NCBI GenBank assembly: GCA_037444855.1
Contig: JBBILO010000004.1
Coordinates: 7,650-71,649, forward strand
Source: JBBILO01 sp037444855
GTDB taxonomy: Bacteria; Patescibacteriota; Microgenomatia; UBA1406; GWC2-37-13
Reading direction: 5' to 3'
DNA: 64,000 bases
The translations under genes were made by a program, and so were the position numbers. The notes under the pieces were generated by a model. That model saw only the letters and a program-made list of their open reading frames with translations. It had not been told where the DNA came from and made no database searches. Below are positions 35,089 to 42,380 of the stretch, in pieces. Position 1 is the stretch's first letter; every line of letters starts with the position of its first letter.

Positions 35089-35970
35089 CTATAGGTTAAG
35101 AAGAAAGTCAATAGTTTTTTGTTTTCGTAAAAGAGATACATAATAATAAAGGTTTTGTTTAACATTCTCTTTTTTCTTCTCATCTTTAATTTGATTTAAC
35201 AACTCTTCTATTTCTTTATTTTCAACGGTAATTTTTTCTCTTTCAGCAATTTCGCCCAAGGCAAATTCTAATTTATAACTCTCAACAATCTCTTTTTTGT
35301 ACTTTTCTTTTAATTGGTCAATAGTTAATCCTTTAGAATTAAGATAAGTTTCAATTGTTAATCCCAATTTTTGTAACTCATCAACTAGGTTGGCTAACTT
35401 TTTTTGAAGGTCATTTTGAATCAACAATTCAGGGATAGGGCAGTCAATTTCCTTAATAAGAATATTAAAGATTTCATTCAGTCTAGATATTTTTTTTTCT
35501 TCTGTTTCTGCCTCTGATTGATTTGCGTTACTCTCCTCTTTTCCTGGGACCCATATTTTAGATACTTTTTTATTTTTTTTATTATATTCCATTATCTTCT
35601 TTTTATAATTTTTTAAGTCGATCGATGGTAATTCCGCTAAAGTAATTTTAATTATCCAATCATCATCTTCTTTTGCCTTAATAAGGTCAATTTTTGGATT
35701 AGTAATGGGTTTTAAATTCTCTTTCTTGACAAGTTTATCATAAATTTCTGGTAGAACTTTTTGAAGGACTTTTTCATACACCCTGTTTTTATCAAGATAT
35801 TTTTCGGCAATATTTTTGGGGACCCTTCCTTTCCTAAAACCTTTTACCTCCAAATCTTTTGTCATTTCGCTAAAAGCTTGTTCATATTCTTTTTTGAGAG
35901 TATTTTTGTCAATGAGAACCTCAATTTCAGTATTTTTATTTTCTAGGCGGTTAATTTTATAGGCTTTCAT
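35089..35970 (-). CDS. tig: Trigger factor lacking the PPIase domain
   Basis: Ribosome-bound chaperone. The N-terminal ribosome-binding domain has the signature GFRKGRVP (44-51). The C-terminal chaperone arms start near 165 ('NEIFNILIKEIDCPIPELLIQNDL'). The FKBP-type PPIase domain, normally between them, is replaced by a short charged linker (about 135-165). It is 293 aa against about 430 for the family. A TATAAT box lies 8 bases before the ATG. Confidence 0.9.
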   Translation of the reverse strand: MKAYKINRLENKNTEIEVLIDKNTLKKEYEQAFSEMTKDLEVKGFRKGRVPKNIAEKYLDKNRVYEKVLQKVLPEIYDKLVKKENLKPITNPKIDLIKAKEDDDWIIKITLAELPSIDLKNYKKKIMEYNKKNKKVSKIWVPGKEESNANQSEAETEEKKISRLNEIFNILIKEIDCPIPELLIQNDLQKKLANLVDELQKLGLTIETYLNSKGLTIDQLKEKYKKEIVESYKLEFALGEIAEREKITVENKEIEELLNQIKDEKKKENVKQNLYYYVSLLRKQKTIDFLLNL

Positions 35971-35979
35971 AAGTTTTAA

Positions 35980-36543
35980 TTATAAAGATAAAATCTTATT
36001 TGTAAAGAGATATTCTAATCTTTTTTCTTCGTTGATAAAAATTTCTTTTAAAAATTTTACTCGTTGAGCCCAAGTAGAACTTTCTGAGTAGATGATCCCA
36101 ATTTCATCCTCAGTCTTAGCGCCTTTATTGAGATAGTGTTCCCGAATTCCTTTTCCAACAGCTTCAATTGATTCGTTCCAATCTCGAAACATAACATAAC
36201 CACCTCCCCAACCAAAAGGATTAAAGCTTTGGGGGTAAACAAAACGTCCAAAGGTTGATTCTAAACCGGCAATCGCTGGTAGTAAATAACAATCTAATTG
36301 GTACTTTTGGCAGACATATATGAATTGATTAACACTGCTGACTAAAGGTGATTGGTATTTAACAAAAACATTTTCAATAGCTTTAATCTTGATAAAAAAA
36401 TGATTTTCAACGGTGATATTATTATCAGATTTAAGTTTAGCCGATGACTCACTCACAGTTTCGGCTTTCGCAAAATAAAACAAGGGTACAAAAAAAAGGA
36501 ATATCAGAATTAGGATGACATTTTTTTTAAGAAATTGCCCCAT
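35980..36543 (-). CDS. Exported lysozyme-like protein (glucosaminidase-type fold), copy 2
   Basis: 187 aa with a signal peptide (about 1-27, AKA before the likely cleavage). The domain has 'LLPAIAGLESTFGR' with likely catalytic Glu95, 'FNPFGWGGGYVMFRDW' and 'ESIEAVGKGIREHYLNKG'. It shares the layout of the gene at 33955, so the two are paralogs lying on either side of tig and the unknown gene. The start codon directly follows a hairpin with a U-tract (36544-36586). Confidence 0.72.
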   Translation of the reverse strand: MGQFLKKNVILILIFLFFVPLFYFAKAETVSESSAKLKSDNNITVENHFFIKIKAIENVFVKYQSPLVSSVNQFIYVCQKYQLDCYLLPAIAGLESTFGRFVYPQSFNPFGWGGGYVMFRDWNESIEAVGKGIREHYLNKGAKTEDEIGIIYSESSTWAQRVKFLKEIFINEEKRLEYLFTNKILSL

Positions 36544-36586
36544 AAAAAAAATCCTAAAGCTTATCCAATAGGATAAACCTTAGGAT
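36544..36586 (-). terminator. Terminator-like hairpin directly before a start codon
   Basis: On the minus strand a 16-base-pair stem (arms at 36571-36586 and 36551-36566, loop of 4) is followed by a run of seven T before the ATG at 36541-36543. The two non-Watson-Crick positions are G-U pairs in minus-strand RNA but A-C mismatches in the other strand, so the minus-strand RNA is the relevant one. Confidence 0.75.
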
Positions 36587-36595
36587 CTGGATATT

Positions 36596-36624
36596 ATTAT
36601 AGCAAATTAATATAGGTAAGTCAA
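36596..36624 (-). promoter_or_regulatory. Sigma70-type promoter upstream of the second lysozyme-like gene
   Basis: Minus strand: TTGACT (36619-36624), 17 bases, TATAAT (36596-36601) with TGC just before it (extended -10). The expected start near 36589 lies directly ahead of the hairpin, so the 5' UTR would consist almost only of that hairpin. Confidence 0.72.
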
Positions 36625-36917
36625 TATTATTAGCTACCAAATTTGAGGTTAAAGTCTAGATCTTATTTCTTTGTCATCCTATTCTCCGATTCAAAAAATT
36701 AAAATCTATTTAAGGCACTGAAACGAGTTCGGTACGACAGACTACTATTAATTACATCTTAATCTTATCTTACTCTGATCTCGATCCTAGCCTCGTTATG
36801 ACGGGATGAAGTGGAGGGATCTTAAAGATTATTAAGATATTTATCGATTTCGTTTCGTTCCGCTCGGAATAATAGGAAAAAGGAATGTGGGATATTCGAA
36901 GTTGGTCTCAAACGTTT
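36625..36917. other. Gap without genes, with decayed palindromic elements
   Basis: About 290 bases without an open frame. The composition is more GC-rich than the neighbourhood. It contains at least two degenerate copies of a TGTCATnCCGAGCGAAGCGA-like element, at 36799-36823 (direct) and 36849-36873 (inverted). I found no known ncRNA here. Confidence 0.55.
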
Positions 36918-36994
36918 TGGCGGGGCCAACGGGACTTGAACCCGCAACCTCTGCCGTGACAGGGCAGCGCTCTAACCAATTGAGCTATGACCCC
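36918..36994 (-). tRNA. tRNA-Asp (GTC), with encoded CCA
   Basis: Full cloverleaf on the minus strand: acceptor GGGGTCA/TGGCCCC, anticodon loop CTGTCAC (GTC), T loop TTCAAGT. It is the only one of the seven tRNAs here whose gene encodes the 3' CCA. TATAAT lies about 12 bases upstream of the mature 5' end. Confidence 0.96.
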
Positions 36995-37112
36995 AACAGA
37001 TAAAAAATTATAAATCCGAAGTACGAAATCCTAAACCTAAAAAAAACCCTTTGTTATTCTAAATCTTAAAACCAAACACCTCTATACTAAATATTTTATA
37101 CCAATTACTTTG

Positions 37113-37187
37113 GGTGACTGAGGGGACTTGAACCCCCAACAACCTGCTCCACAGGCAGGTGCTCTCACCAATTGAGCTACAGTCACC
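37113..37187 (-). tRNA. tRNA-His (GTG)
   Basis: Acceptor GTGACTG/CAGTCAC with the extra G(-1) opposite C73, the identity feature of tRNA-His. Anticodon loop CTGTGGA (GTG). CCA is not encoded in full. Divergent from tRNA-Arg. Confidence 0.95.
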
Positions 37188-37254
37188 AAGATATATAATT
37201 TTAACATAAAATTATAATGTTTATAGCGGTTTTAACGGTTATAATATAATATCA
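37188..37254. promoter_or_regulatory. Divergent promoter region between tRNA-His and tRNA-Arg
   Basis: Plus strand: two overlapping TATAAT boxes at 37240-37250, 4-9 bases from the tRNA-Arg 5' end. Minus strand: TATAAT and TATATAT stretches face tRNA-His. No convincing -35 box on either side. Confidence 0.5.
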
Positions 37255-37326
37255 GCCCCTGTAGCTTAACGGATAAAGCACTGGTCTTCGGAACCAGTGA
37301 TGGGGGTTCGATTCCCTCCAGGGGCA
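37255..37326 (+). tRNA. tRNA-Arg (TCG)
   Basis: Acceptor GCCCCTG/CAGGGGC, anticodon loop CTTCGGA (TCG), T loop TTCGATT. CCA not encoded. It is 7 bases upstream of tRNA-Lys and probably co-transcribed with it. Confidence 0.95.
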
Positions 37327-37333
37327 CACAAAC

Positions 37334-37406
37334 GGGCCTGTAGCTCAACTGGTAGAGCAGCGCCCTCTTAAGGCGTCGGTTGGGAGTTCGAGTCTCCCCA
37401 GGCTCA
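37334..37406 (+). tRNA. tRNA-Lys (CTT)
   Basis: Acceptor GGGCCTG/CAGGCTC, anticodon loop CTCTTAA (CTT, A37). CCA not encoded. Its 3' end is 7 bases from the start of mtaB, whose product modifies A37 of ANN-decoding tRNAs, such as tRNA-Lys. Confidence 0.95.
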
Positions 37407-37413
37407 CTTTTTT

Positions 37414-38712
37414 ATGAAAAAAAAGTTTCTCTCTTTGGCCTTAGGTTGTCGAGTCAATCAGGCAGAAAAAGAACTTTTGGATTATCAGCTAATTAAAAGT
37501 GGTTGGGAAAAATCAGAAGATAATCCAGAGATTATCGTCGTTAATACCTGTACGGTGACTCATAAAGCAGATCGCGAAAGTCGCCAACTCATATATCAAT
37601 TAAAAAAAAATTTTCCGAAATCTAAAGTAGTAATTACCGGCTGTGCGGCGACTTATTGGTTAAAAAATAATATTAGTCATAAGCTCCCGATAGATTTAAT
37701 CGTTGACAATCAAAATAAAGATCTCCTTTTCAAGAGAATCAATCAGTTGGTGGGAATTAGAAAAACCAGTGATTTATTTTTAAGCGATAGTTTTATTTCT
37801 GATAAATATCTTTCATCAAAAAGGTTGCTTCTTAAAATTCAAGATGGGTGTCATCGCTTCTGTTCTTTTTGTATTGTTCCCTATCTTCGTGGACTTCCAA
37901 GATCAATTCCAGAAGAACAAATTGTTGACAAAATTAACTTTTATCAAAATAATTTTTCCATTAAAGAAGTTATTTTAACAGCTATTAATACTGAGGCTTA
38001 TGGTTATGATAATGGAAAAAGCTTAAATTCATTAGTGATCTCAATTTTGAATCAAACTAAAATTCCAAGAATTAGCTTTGGTTCCATTCATCCGTGGTCT
38101 TTTAATAGTAGTTTTCTGCAGGTTTTAAAGGTAATAAAAGATACTAATCGATTTGTTTATTTTTTTCATATTCCCATGCAATCAGGTTCGAATGAGATCT
38201 TAAAGTTAATGAAAAGGGGTTATACTACCAGCGAATATGAAGAGATTGTGAATCAGATCAAAAGAATTTATCCCTATGCCTTTATCGCCACCGATGTCAT
38301 TGTCGGTTTTTTAGGAGAAAGTGATGAAAAATTTGAAGAAACTTATCAATTTTTAAAGAAAATTCCAGTCGATCGTTTCCATGTTTTTCGCTATTCAAAA
38401 AGAGAAAAAACGGCTGCCTATTATCTTGAAAAACATATTCCCCCAATCACTGAAAAAGTGAAAAAAAATCGGGCACAAGTTTTAAGAGATCTTTCTCAAC
38501 AAAAATTTACTTTATTTAAAGAAAAAATGGTCAATCAGAATGACTTAGCGTTAATTTTAAATAAAAAAGTTGATCAACATTTTTATGAGGCGCTTCTCTC
38601 TAATCAAATACCAGTAATTGTTGAAGCAAAACCAAGTGATGTCGGCGAAATAAGAAAAGTGAAGGTGACCGAGTTTAAAAAGTCATTACTTTTTGGTAAA
38701 ATTATTAATTAA
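37414..38712 (+). CDS. mtaB: tRNA threonylcarbamoyladenosine methylthiotransferase MtaB
   Basis: Radical-SAM enzyme converting t6A37 to ms2t6A37 in tRNA. It has 432 aa. The N-terminal UPF0004 domain carries the Cys triad in LGCRVNQ, NTCTVT and TGCAA, and the radical-SAM cluster motif is CHRFCSFC (CxxxCxxC). 'NTCTVTHKADRESRQ' is typical of MtaB rather than MiaB (which has NTC..R..A). It sits 7 bases after tRNA-Lys and its stop codon is immediately followed by the first base of tRNA-Val, so it must share a transcript with them or be cut out of it. Confidence 0.9.
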   Translation: MKKKFLSLALGCRVNQAEKELLDYQLIKSGWEKSEDNPEIIVVNTCTVTHKADRESRQLIYQLKKNFPKSKVVITGCAATYWLKNNISHKLPIDLIVDNQNKDLLFKRINQLVGIRKTSDLFLSDSFISDKYLSSKRLLLKIQDGCHRFCSFCIVPYLRGLPRSIPEEQIVDKINFYQNNFSIKEVILTAINTEAYGYDNGKSLNSLVISILNQTKIPRISFGSIHPWSFNSSFLQVLKVIKDTNRFVYFFHIPMQSGSNEILKLMKRGYTTSEYEEIVNQIKRIYPYAFIATDVIVGFLGESDEKFEETYQFLKKIPVDRFHVFRYSKREKTAAYYLEKHIPPITEKVKKNRAQVLRDLSQQKFTLFKEKMVNQNDLALILNKKVDQHFYEALLSNQIPVIVEAKPSDVGEIRKVKVTEFKKSLLFGKIIN

Positions 38713-38785
38713 GGACCCTTAGCTCAATGGCTAGAGCGTTCGCTTGACGTGCGAAAGGTTGGAGGTTCGAGCCCTCCAGGGTCCA
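38713..38785 (+). tRNA. tRNA-Val (GAC)
   Basis: Acceptor GGACCCT/AGGGTCC, anticodon loop TTGACGT (GAC), T loop TTCGAGC. CCA not encoded. It begins at the base after the mtaB stop codon, with no spacer. Confidence 0.95.
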
Positions 38786-38794
38786 CTAAAAATG

Positions 38795-38829
38795 GAACGT
38801 AGAACGTGGAACGTAAAACGTAGAACTTA
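38795..38829 (+). repeat. Five tandem 7-base units (GAACGTA-like)
   Basis: GAACGTA, GAACGTG, GAACGTA, AAACGTA, GAACTTA in direct succession, 10 bases after tRNA-Val. Confidence 0.8.
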
Positions 38830-38980
38830 AATTAATGAATAAAGAAATACGATATACATTATTTAATCTCAAACCGCAAAAGGTTAAAATTAAATTAGTG
38901 TAGAAGTAAAAGTTGGAAATGGTTAAAATTAGGTGCAATCAGTGAAATCATTCAAATCGGTTGAATCTACACTACTTTTT

Positions 38981-39028
38981 TTGTCATGCCGAGCGAAGCG
39001 ACCAATGAGAGCGGAGTCGAAGAAGTTG
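38981..39028 (+). repeat. REP-like element, best-preserved copy
   Basis: Starts TTGTCATGCCGAGCGAAGCG and continues with GAGAGCGGAGTCGAAGAA, notably GC-rich against the surroundings. Related degenerate copies are at 36799 and 36849. Such CCGAGCGAAGCGA-type sequences occur as dispersed palindromes in many bacteria. Confidence 0.5.
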
Positions 39029-39043
39029 TTTTAAATCATTTAT

Positions 39044-39071
39044 TTGCTTGTTAGCCAGCTTGCTGGTTAAT
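39044..39071 (+). repeat. 28-base intergenic element, copy 2
   Basis: 25 of 28 bases match 4474-4501. Lies 33 bases beyond the 3' end of cysS. Confidence 0.6.
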
Positions 39072-39103
39072 TAATAATTAAAAATTGAAATTGATTTTAA
39101 TTT

Positions 39104-40507
39104 TTACTTTCTTTTGATCTTGTATCCAGTTTCACTGTCTTCGATTAAATATCCGAGTGATTCGATTTTTTTTCTTAATTCATCGGCTTTTTGATAATTT
39201 TTTTGTTTTCGAGCTGTTTGCCTCTCCTCTGCTAGTTGAATAATTTTATCTGGAATGATATCTGGAGCAACTTCTTTTAGTTTTAAGCCAAGAACATGAT
39301 CAAAATTTAATAAAAGAGAATATTTTTCATCTTTGGGAATATTTTGATCGTCAACCAGCCTCCAAGCAAGAGATAGAGCTTCTGGAATTTTAAAGTCATT
39401 CGAAATACATTCAATAAATTGATTTTGATATTTGATTGTCTGGGTATTTGTCAATTTAGATGTCGATTTGACTTTATCGGCTAGCCAAGATTTTATTTTG
39501 TTGATTAACTTTAATCTCGCTTGTCGTGATGAGAAAAGAGCATTAAAAGTAAAATTTTGTTGTGATCGATAGTGGGCTTGAAGATAAAAATATCGGAGAT
39601 CTAAAGGATCATATTCTTTTTTTATAACGTCGTTTAATGTAAAGACATTGCCTTCGGATTTTGACATTTTTTTATTATCGACCAATAAATGTTCATTATG
39701 GAGCCAATAATTGACAAATTTTTTGCCGGTGTATGATTCACTTTGAGCAATTTCATTGGTATGATGAATCGGGATATGCTCGACTCCCCCCATATGAACA
39801 TCAATCGTTTCACCAAGAAGTTTGGTGGCCATCACCGAACATTCAATGTGCCAACCAGGAAAGCCTTCACCCCAAGGCGATGGCCATGTCTGAAGGGCAT
39901 TTTTATGTTCGCCTTTTTTAAAAAACCAAAGTGCAAAGTCATAGAAGTGTTTTTTTTGAGGATCAGCCACATTCCCTTTACCGGCATTGGGTAATTGGAG
40001 ATTGAGTTTTTGCCGGGAAAGTTGAGTATATTTTTTAAATTTTGTGACATCAAAATAGATTGCTAGATCAGTAAGATAAGCAATATTATCTTTGAGAAGT
40101 TTATCGATCATTTTAATCATTTCTGAAATGTATTCTGTCGCCTTTGGCTTGTATGTCGGTTCTTTTATATTTAAAAGTTGAGTGTCGTGTTCAAAAATTT
40201 CAATATATTTTTGAGCAACTTGCTGAGGGGTTAATTTTTCCCTCCTGGCGGCCTTTTCCATTTTGTCCTCGCCTTCGTCCGCATCGGAGGCTAAATGACC
40301 GACATCGGTGTAGTTTCTAACAAAAATAACCCGATAGCCAAGATATTCAAAGGTTCGTCTAATCAGATCCGCCCAGACCATGGCGCGAAGATTGCCAATA
40401 TGTTGGACCCAATAGACGGTGGGGCCACATTGATAAAAGAGTACCCGTTTATCAGAAAGAGTTTTAAATTCTTCTATTTTTCTTGTCAGAGTATTGTATA
40501 GCTTCAT
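39104..40507 (-). CDS. cysS: Cysteinyl-tRNA synthetase
   Basis: Class I synthetase, 467 aa. The zinc-site Cys in 'FYQCGPTVYW', the HIGH-type HIGN, 'GWHIECSVMATKLLG' with 'DVHMGGVEHIPIHHTNEIAQ', and KMSKSEGN are all present. The C-terminal helical part ends with the anticodon-binding domain. It starts 3 bases after pheT, so it belongs to a pheS-pheT-cysS operon. Confidence 0.96.
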   Translation of the reverse strand: MKLYNTLTRKIEEFKTLSDKRVLFYQCGPTVYWVQHIGNLRAMVWADLIRRTFEYLGYRVIFVRNYTDVGHLASDADEGEDKMEKAARREKLTPQQVAQKYIEIFEHDTQLLNIKEPTYKPKATEYISEMIKMIDKLLKDNIAYLTDLAIYFDVTKFKKYTQLSRQKLNLQLPNAGKGNVADPQKKHFYDFALWFFKKGEHKNALQTWPSPWGEGFPGWHIECSVMATKLLGETIDVHMGGVEHIPIHHTNEIAQSESYTGKKFVNYWLHNEHLLVDNKKMSKSEGNVFTLNDVIKKEYDPLDLRYFYLQAHYRSQQNFTFNALFSSRQARLKLINKIKSWLADKVKSTSKLTNTQTIKYQNQFIECISNDFKIPEALSLAWRLVDDQNIPKDEKYSLLLNFDHVLGLKLKEVAPDIIPDKIIQLAEERQTARKQKNYQKADELRKKIESLGYLIEDSETGYKIKRK

Positions 40508-40510
40508 AGA

Positions 40511-42379
40511 TTAAATTTTTTCTAATTCTTTTTTTGCCTCTTCTTCGGTAATATTTCGCTGATTCGAAGAAAAATAAAATCTTACTGTTAATCGATTTTG
40601 GTACAAATCAATGACTTCTAATTTTTGGAATAATGGCGATTGCTTAGATTTGTTTAAAATTTTTTCAAAAGTTAGCTCAGGAGACAAGTTAAAGGTTTTG
40701 TCTAATTTAATTACTGCATAAGGATTGATTGGGATATATTTGGGCAAAATACGATATTTTTTTATAAACTGATTTAGGTCAATCTCAACTAAATAAATAC
40801 TATTTTTTTCAATTATTTGAAAATCAAGATCATCGATATGAATCTCATTGATCAATGCTTCAATGATTCCTTTAAGGTCAAAATAATCGGTGTTAACGGC
40901 AATTCCTAATCGATAAATCTCCTCGGGTAAGTCGTCTTTTATGGGCAGATAAACCTTAGCGATTTCAAAAAATTTTAGTTTCTCTCTTTTTCCTTGATTA
41001 TCTTTGATATTTTTATAAAGTGATGGTAAAAGTGATGTTCTTAAATATTCAATTTCTTTAGAAATCGTATTCTTTATCCTTAAATGATTTTTTACCTCTA
41101 ACCCCCATTCTTCGATCATCTCTTTTGAGATCATTGAATAATTAATGACTTCATTTAGTCCAAGATGTTTTAAGAAATATTTTATTTTTAATGAAAGGTT
41201 AAATAACTGATCATATTCTACTGGTTGAATAAGAAGGGCTGGTGGTGATAAACGATTGGGTAAATTGTCGTAACCATAAATTCGAGCAATTTCCTCAACT
41301 ATATCTTCAGGGATTGAGACATCATATTTTCGATAAAATGGGATCTCAACTATGACTTTATCTTCCATTGCTTTGGGTTTAAAATTTAAATCTGAAAGAA
41401 TTGAAATAATTGTTTTCTTGTCAATCTCCAGACCAATTTTTTGCTTAATAAAATCAAAAGTGGTTTCGATTTTTTTTGGATTATAAGGATTGGGATAAAT
41501 ATCAAAAACTTGAGAAATTGGTTTCGCTTTAGCATATTTCTCAAGTAGTTCAACGCCATAAACTAATGTTGGCTCCACTCTTTCTTCATCTAATCCTTTT
41601 TCAAAATAAGTGGCGGCGACTGTTCTCAAACCAGTATTCATCACCGTTTTTCTAATTTTTTCTTTGTTATATGTTTGAACAAAAAGAAGGATCCGTTTTG
41701 TTTTATTGGTAACTGAAGAATTCAAACCGCCCATGATTCCGCAAAGATCGACTAATCTTTCTTCCCCATCTTCGATAACAATATCGCCATCATTTAAAAT
41801 GATTTCTTTTTGATCTAAGGTGACAATTTTTTCGCCTCTCTTTGCTTCTCTCATAATCATTTTTCTCCCTTTTATTTGATCAAAATCAAAGATATGGACT
41901 GGTTGTCCGAATGTAATCATTAAATAATTTGAAATATCAACAACGTTATTAATTACTTTAATTCCAGCCGCTTGGAGCCGATGTTTAATAAATTCAGGAG
42001 AAGAATTAACTTCAACATGATCTAGAATAATGGCAGTAAAACGAGAGCATAAATTCGATTGGTTAATGATTATCTTAAGGTTTTCTTTTGACTCAGTTTT
42101 AATATTTGAAAAACGATATTTTTTAAAAGGATTTAGTTTTAAAAGAGCTTTTTTGTTAAATCGAGGCAAGATAGCAATGGCCTCTTGGGCGATTCCAATA
42201 ACTGAAGCGGTATCTATTCGATTGCTAATGATTTCGATGTCGTAAATACAATCATCGTTAAATGGTTCAATTTTTTCAATCGAAGGACCGGAGATTGAGA
42301 GATATTTTTGAATTTCATAAGGGTTGGCGTCTGTATTAAGATAATCTAATAACCATTGATGAGTAATTTTTATGTTCAT
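40511..42379 (-). CDS. pheT: Phenylalanyl-tRNA synthetase beta subunit, short form
   Basis: 622 aa against about 800 for typical bacterial PheT. The N-terminal EMAP/OB tRNA-binding domain is missing: it starts 'MNIKITHQWLLDYLNTDANPYEIQKYLS' and goes straight on to the B3/B4-like and B5 regions. The B5 and core domains ('YGYDNLPNRLSPPAL', 'LNEVINYSMIS') and a C-terminal anticodon-binding FDX-ACB domain are present. It pairs with pheS, 1 base upstream. Confidence 0.92.
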   Translation of the reverse strand: MNIKITHQWLLDYLNTDANPYEIQKYLSISGPSIEKIEPFNDDCIYDIEIISNRIDTASVIGIAQEAIAILPRFNKKALLKLNPFKKYRFSNIKTESKENLKIIINQSNLCSRFTAIILDHVEVNSSPEFIKHRLQAAGIKVINNVVDISNYLMITFGQPVHIFDFDQIKGRKMIMREAKRGEKIVTLDQKEIILNDGDIVIEDGEERLVDLCGIMGGLNSSVTNKTKRILLFVQTYNKEKIRKTVMNTGLRTVAATYFEKGLDEERVEPTLVYGVELLEKYAKAKPISQVFDIYPNPYNPKKIETTFDFIKQKIGLEIDKKTIISILSDLNFKPKAMEDKVIVEIPFYRKYDVSIPEDIVEEIARIYGYDNLPNRLSPPALLIQPVEYDQLFNLSLKIKYFLKHLGLNEVINYSMISKEMIEEWGLEVKNHLRIKNTISKEIEYLRTSLLPSLYKNIKDNQGKREKLKFFEIAKVYLPIKDDLPEEIYRLGIAVNTDYFDLKGIIEALINEIHIDDLDFQIIEKNSIYLVEIDLNQFIKKYRILPKYIPINPYAVIKLDKTFNLSPELTFEKILNKSKQSPLFQKLEVIDLYQNRLTVRFYFSSNQRNITEEEAKKELEKI

Positions 42380-42380
42380 A

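Larger units (their letters stand above)
38786..39103. other. Gap without genes holding several repeat types
   Basis: 318 bases without an open frame. It contains a 7-base tandem repeat (38795-38829), a GC-rich palindrome-like element (38981-39028) and the second copy of a 28-base element (39044-39071). No known ncRNA or terminator seen. Confidence 0.6.

Noticed and set aside
36541..36700. A c-di-AMP (ydaO-type) or other riboswitch upstream of the lysozyme-like gene
   Set aside because: The predicted leader is only about 45 bases and consists of one hairpin; there is no room for an aptamer downstream of the promoter.
38795..38829. A CRISPR array
   Set aside because: The units are only 7 bases long with no spacers; the same holds for the 8-base and 11-base repeats near 4349-4456. 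No cas genes are present.
39733..39994. Plus-strand open frames inside cysS (also inside rplJ, pheT, pheS, dnaX and others)
   Set aside because: They are shadows on the opposite strand of clearly conserved genes, with no promoter, start context or family similarity.
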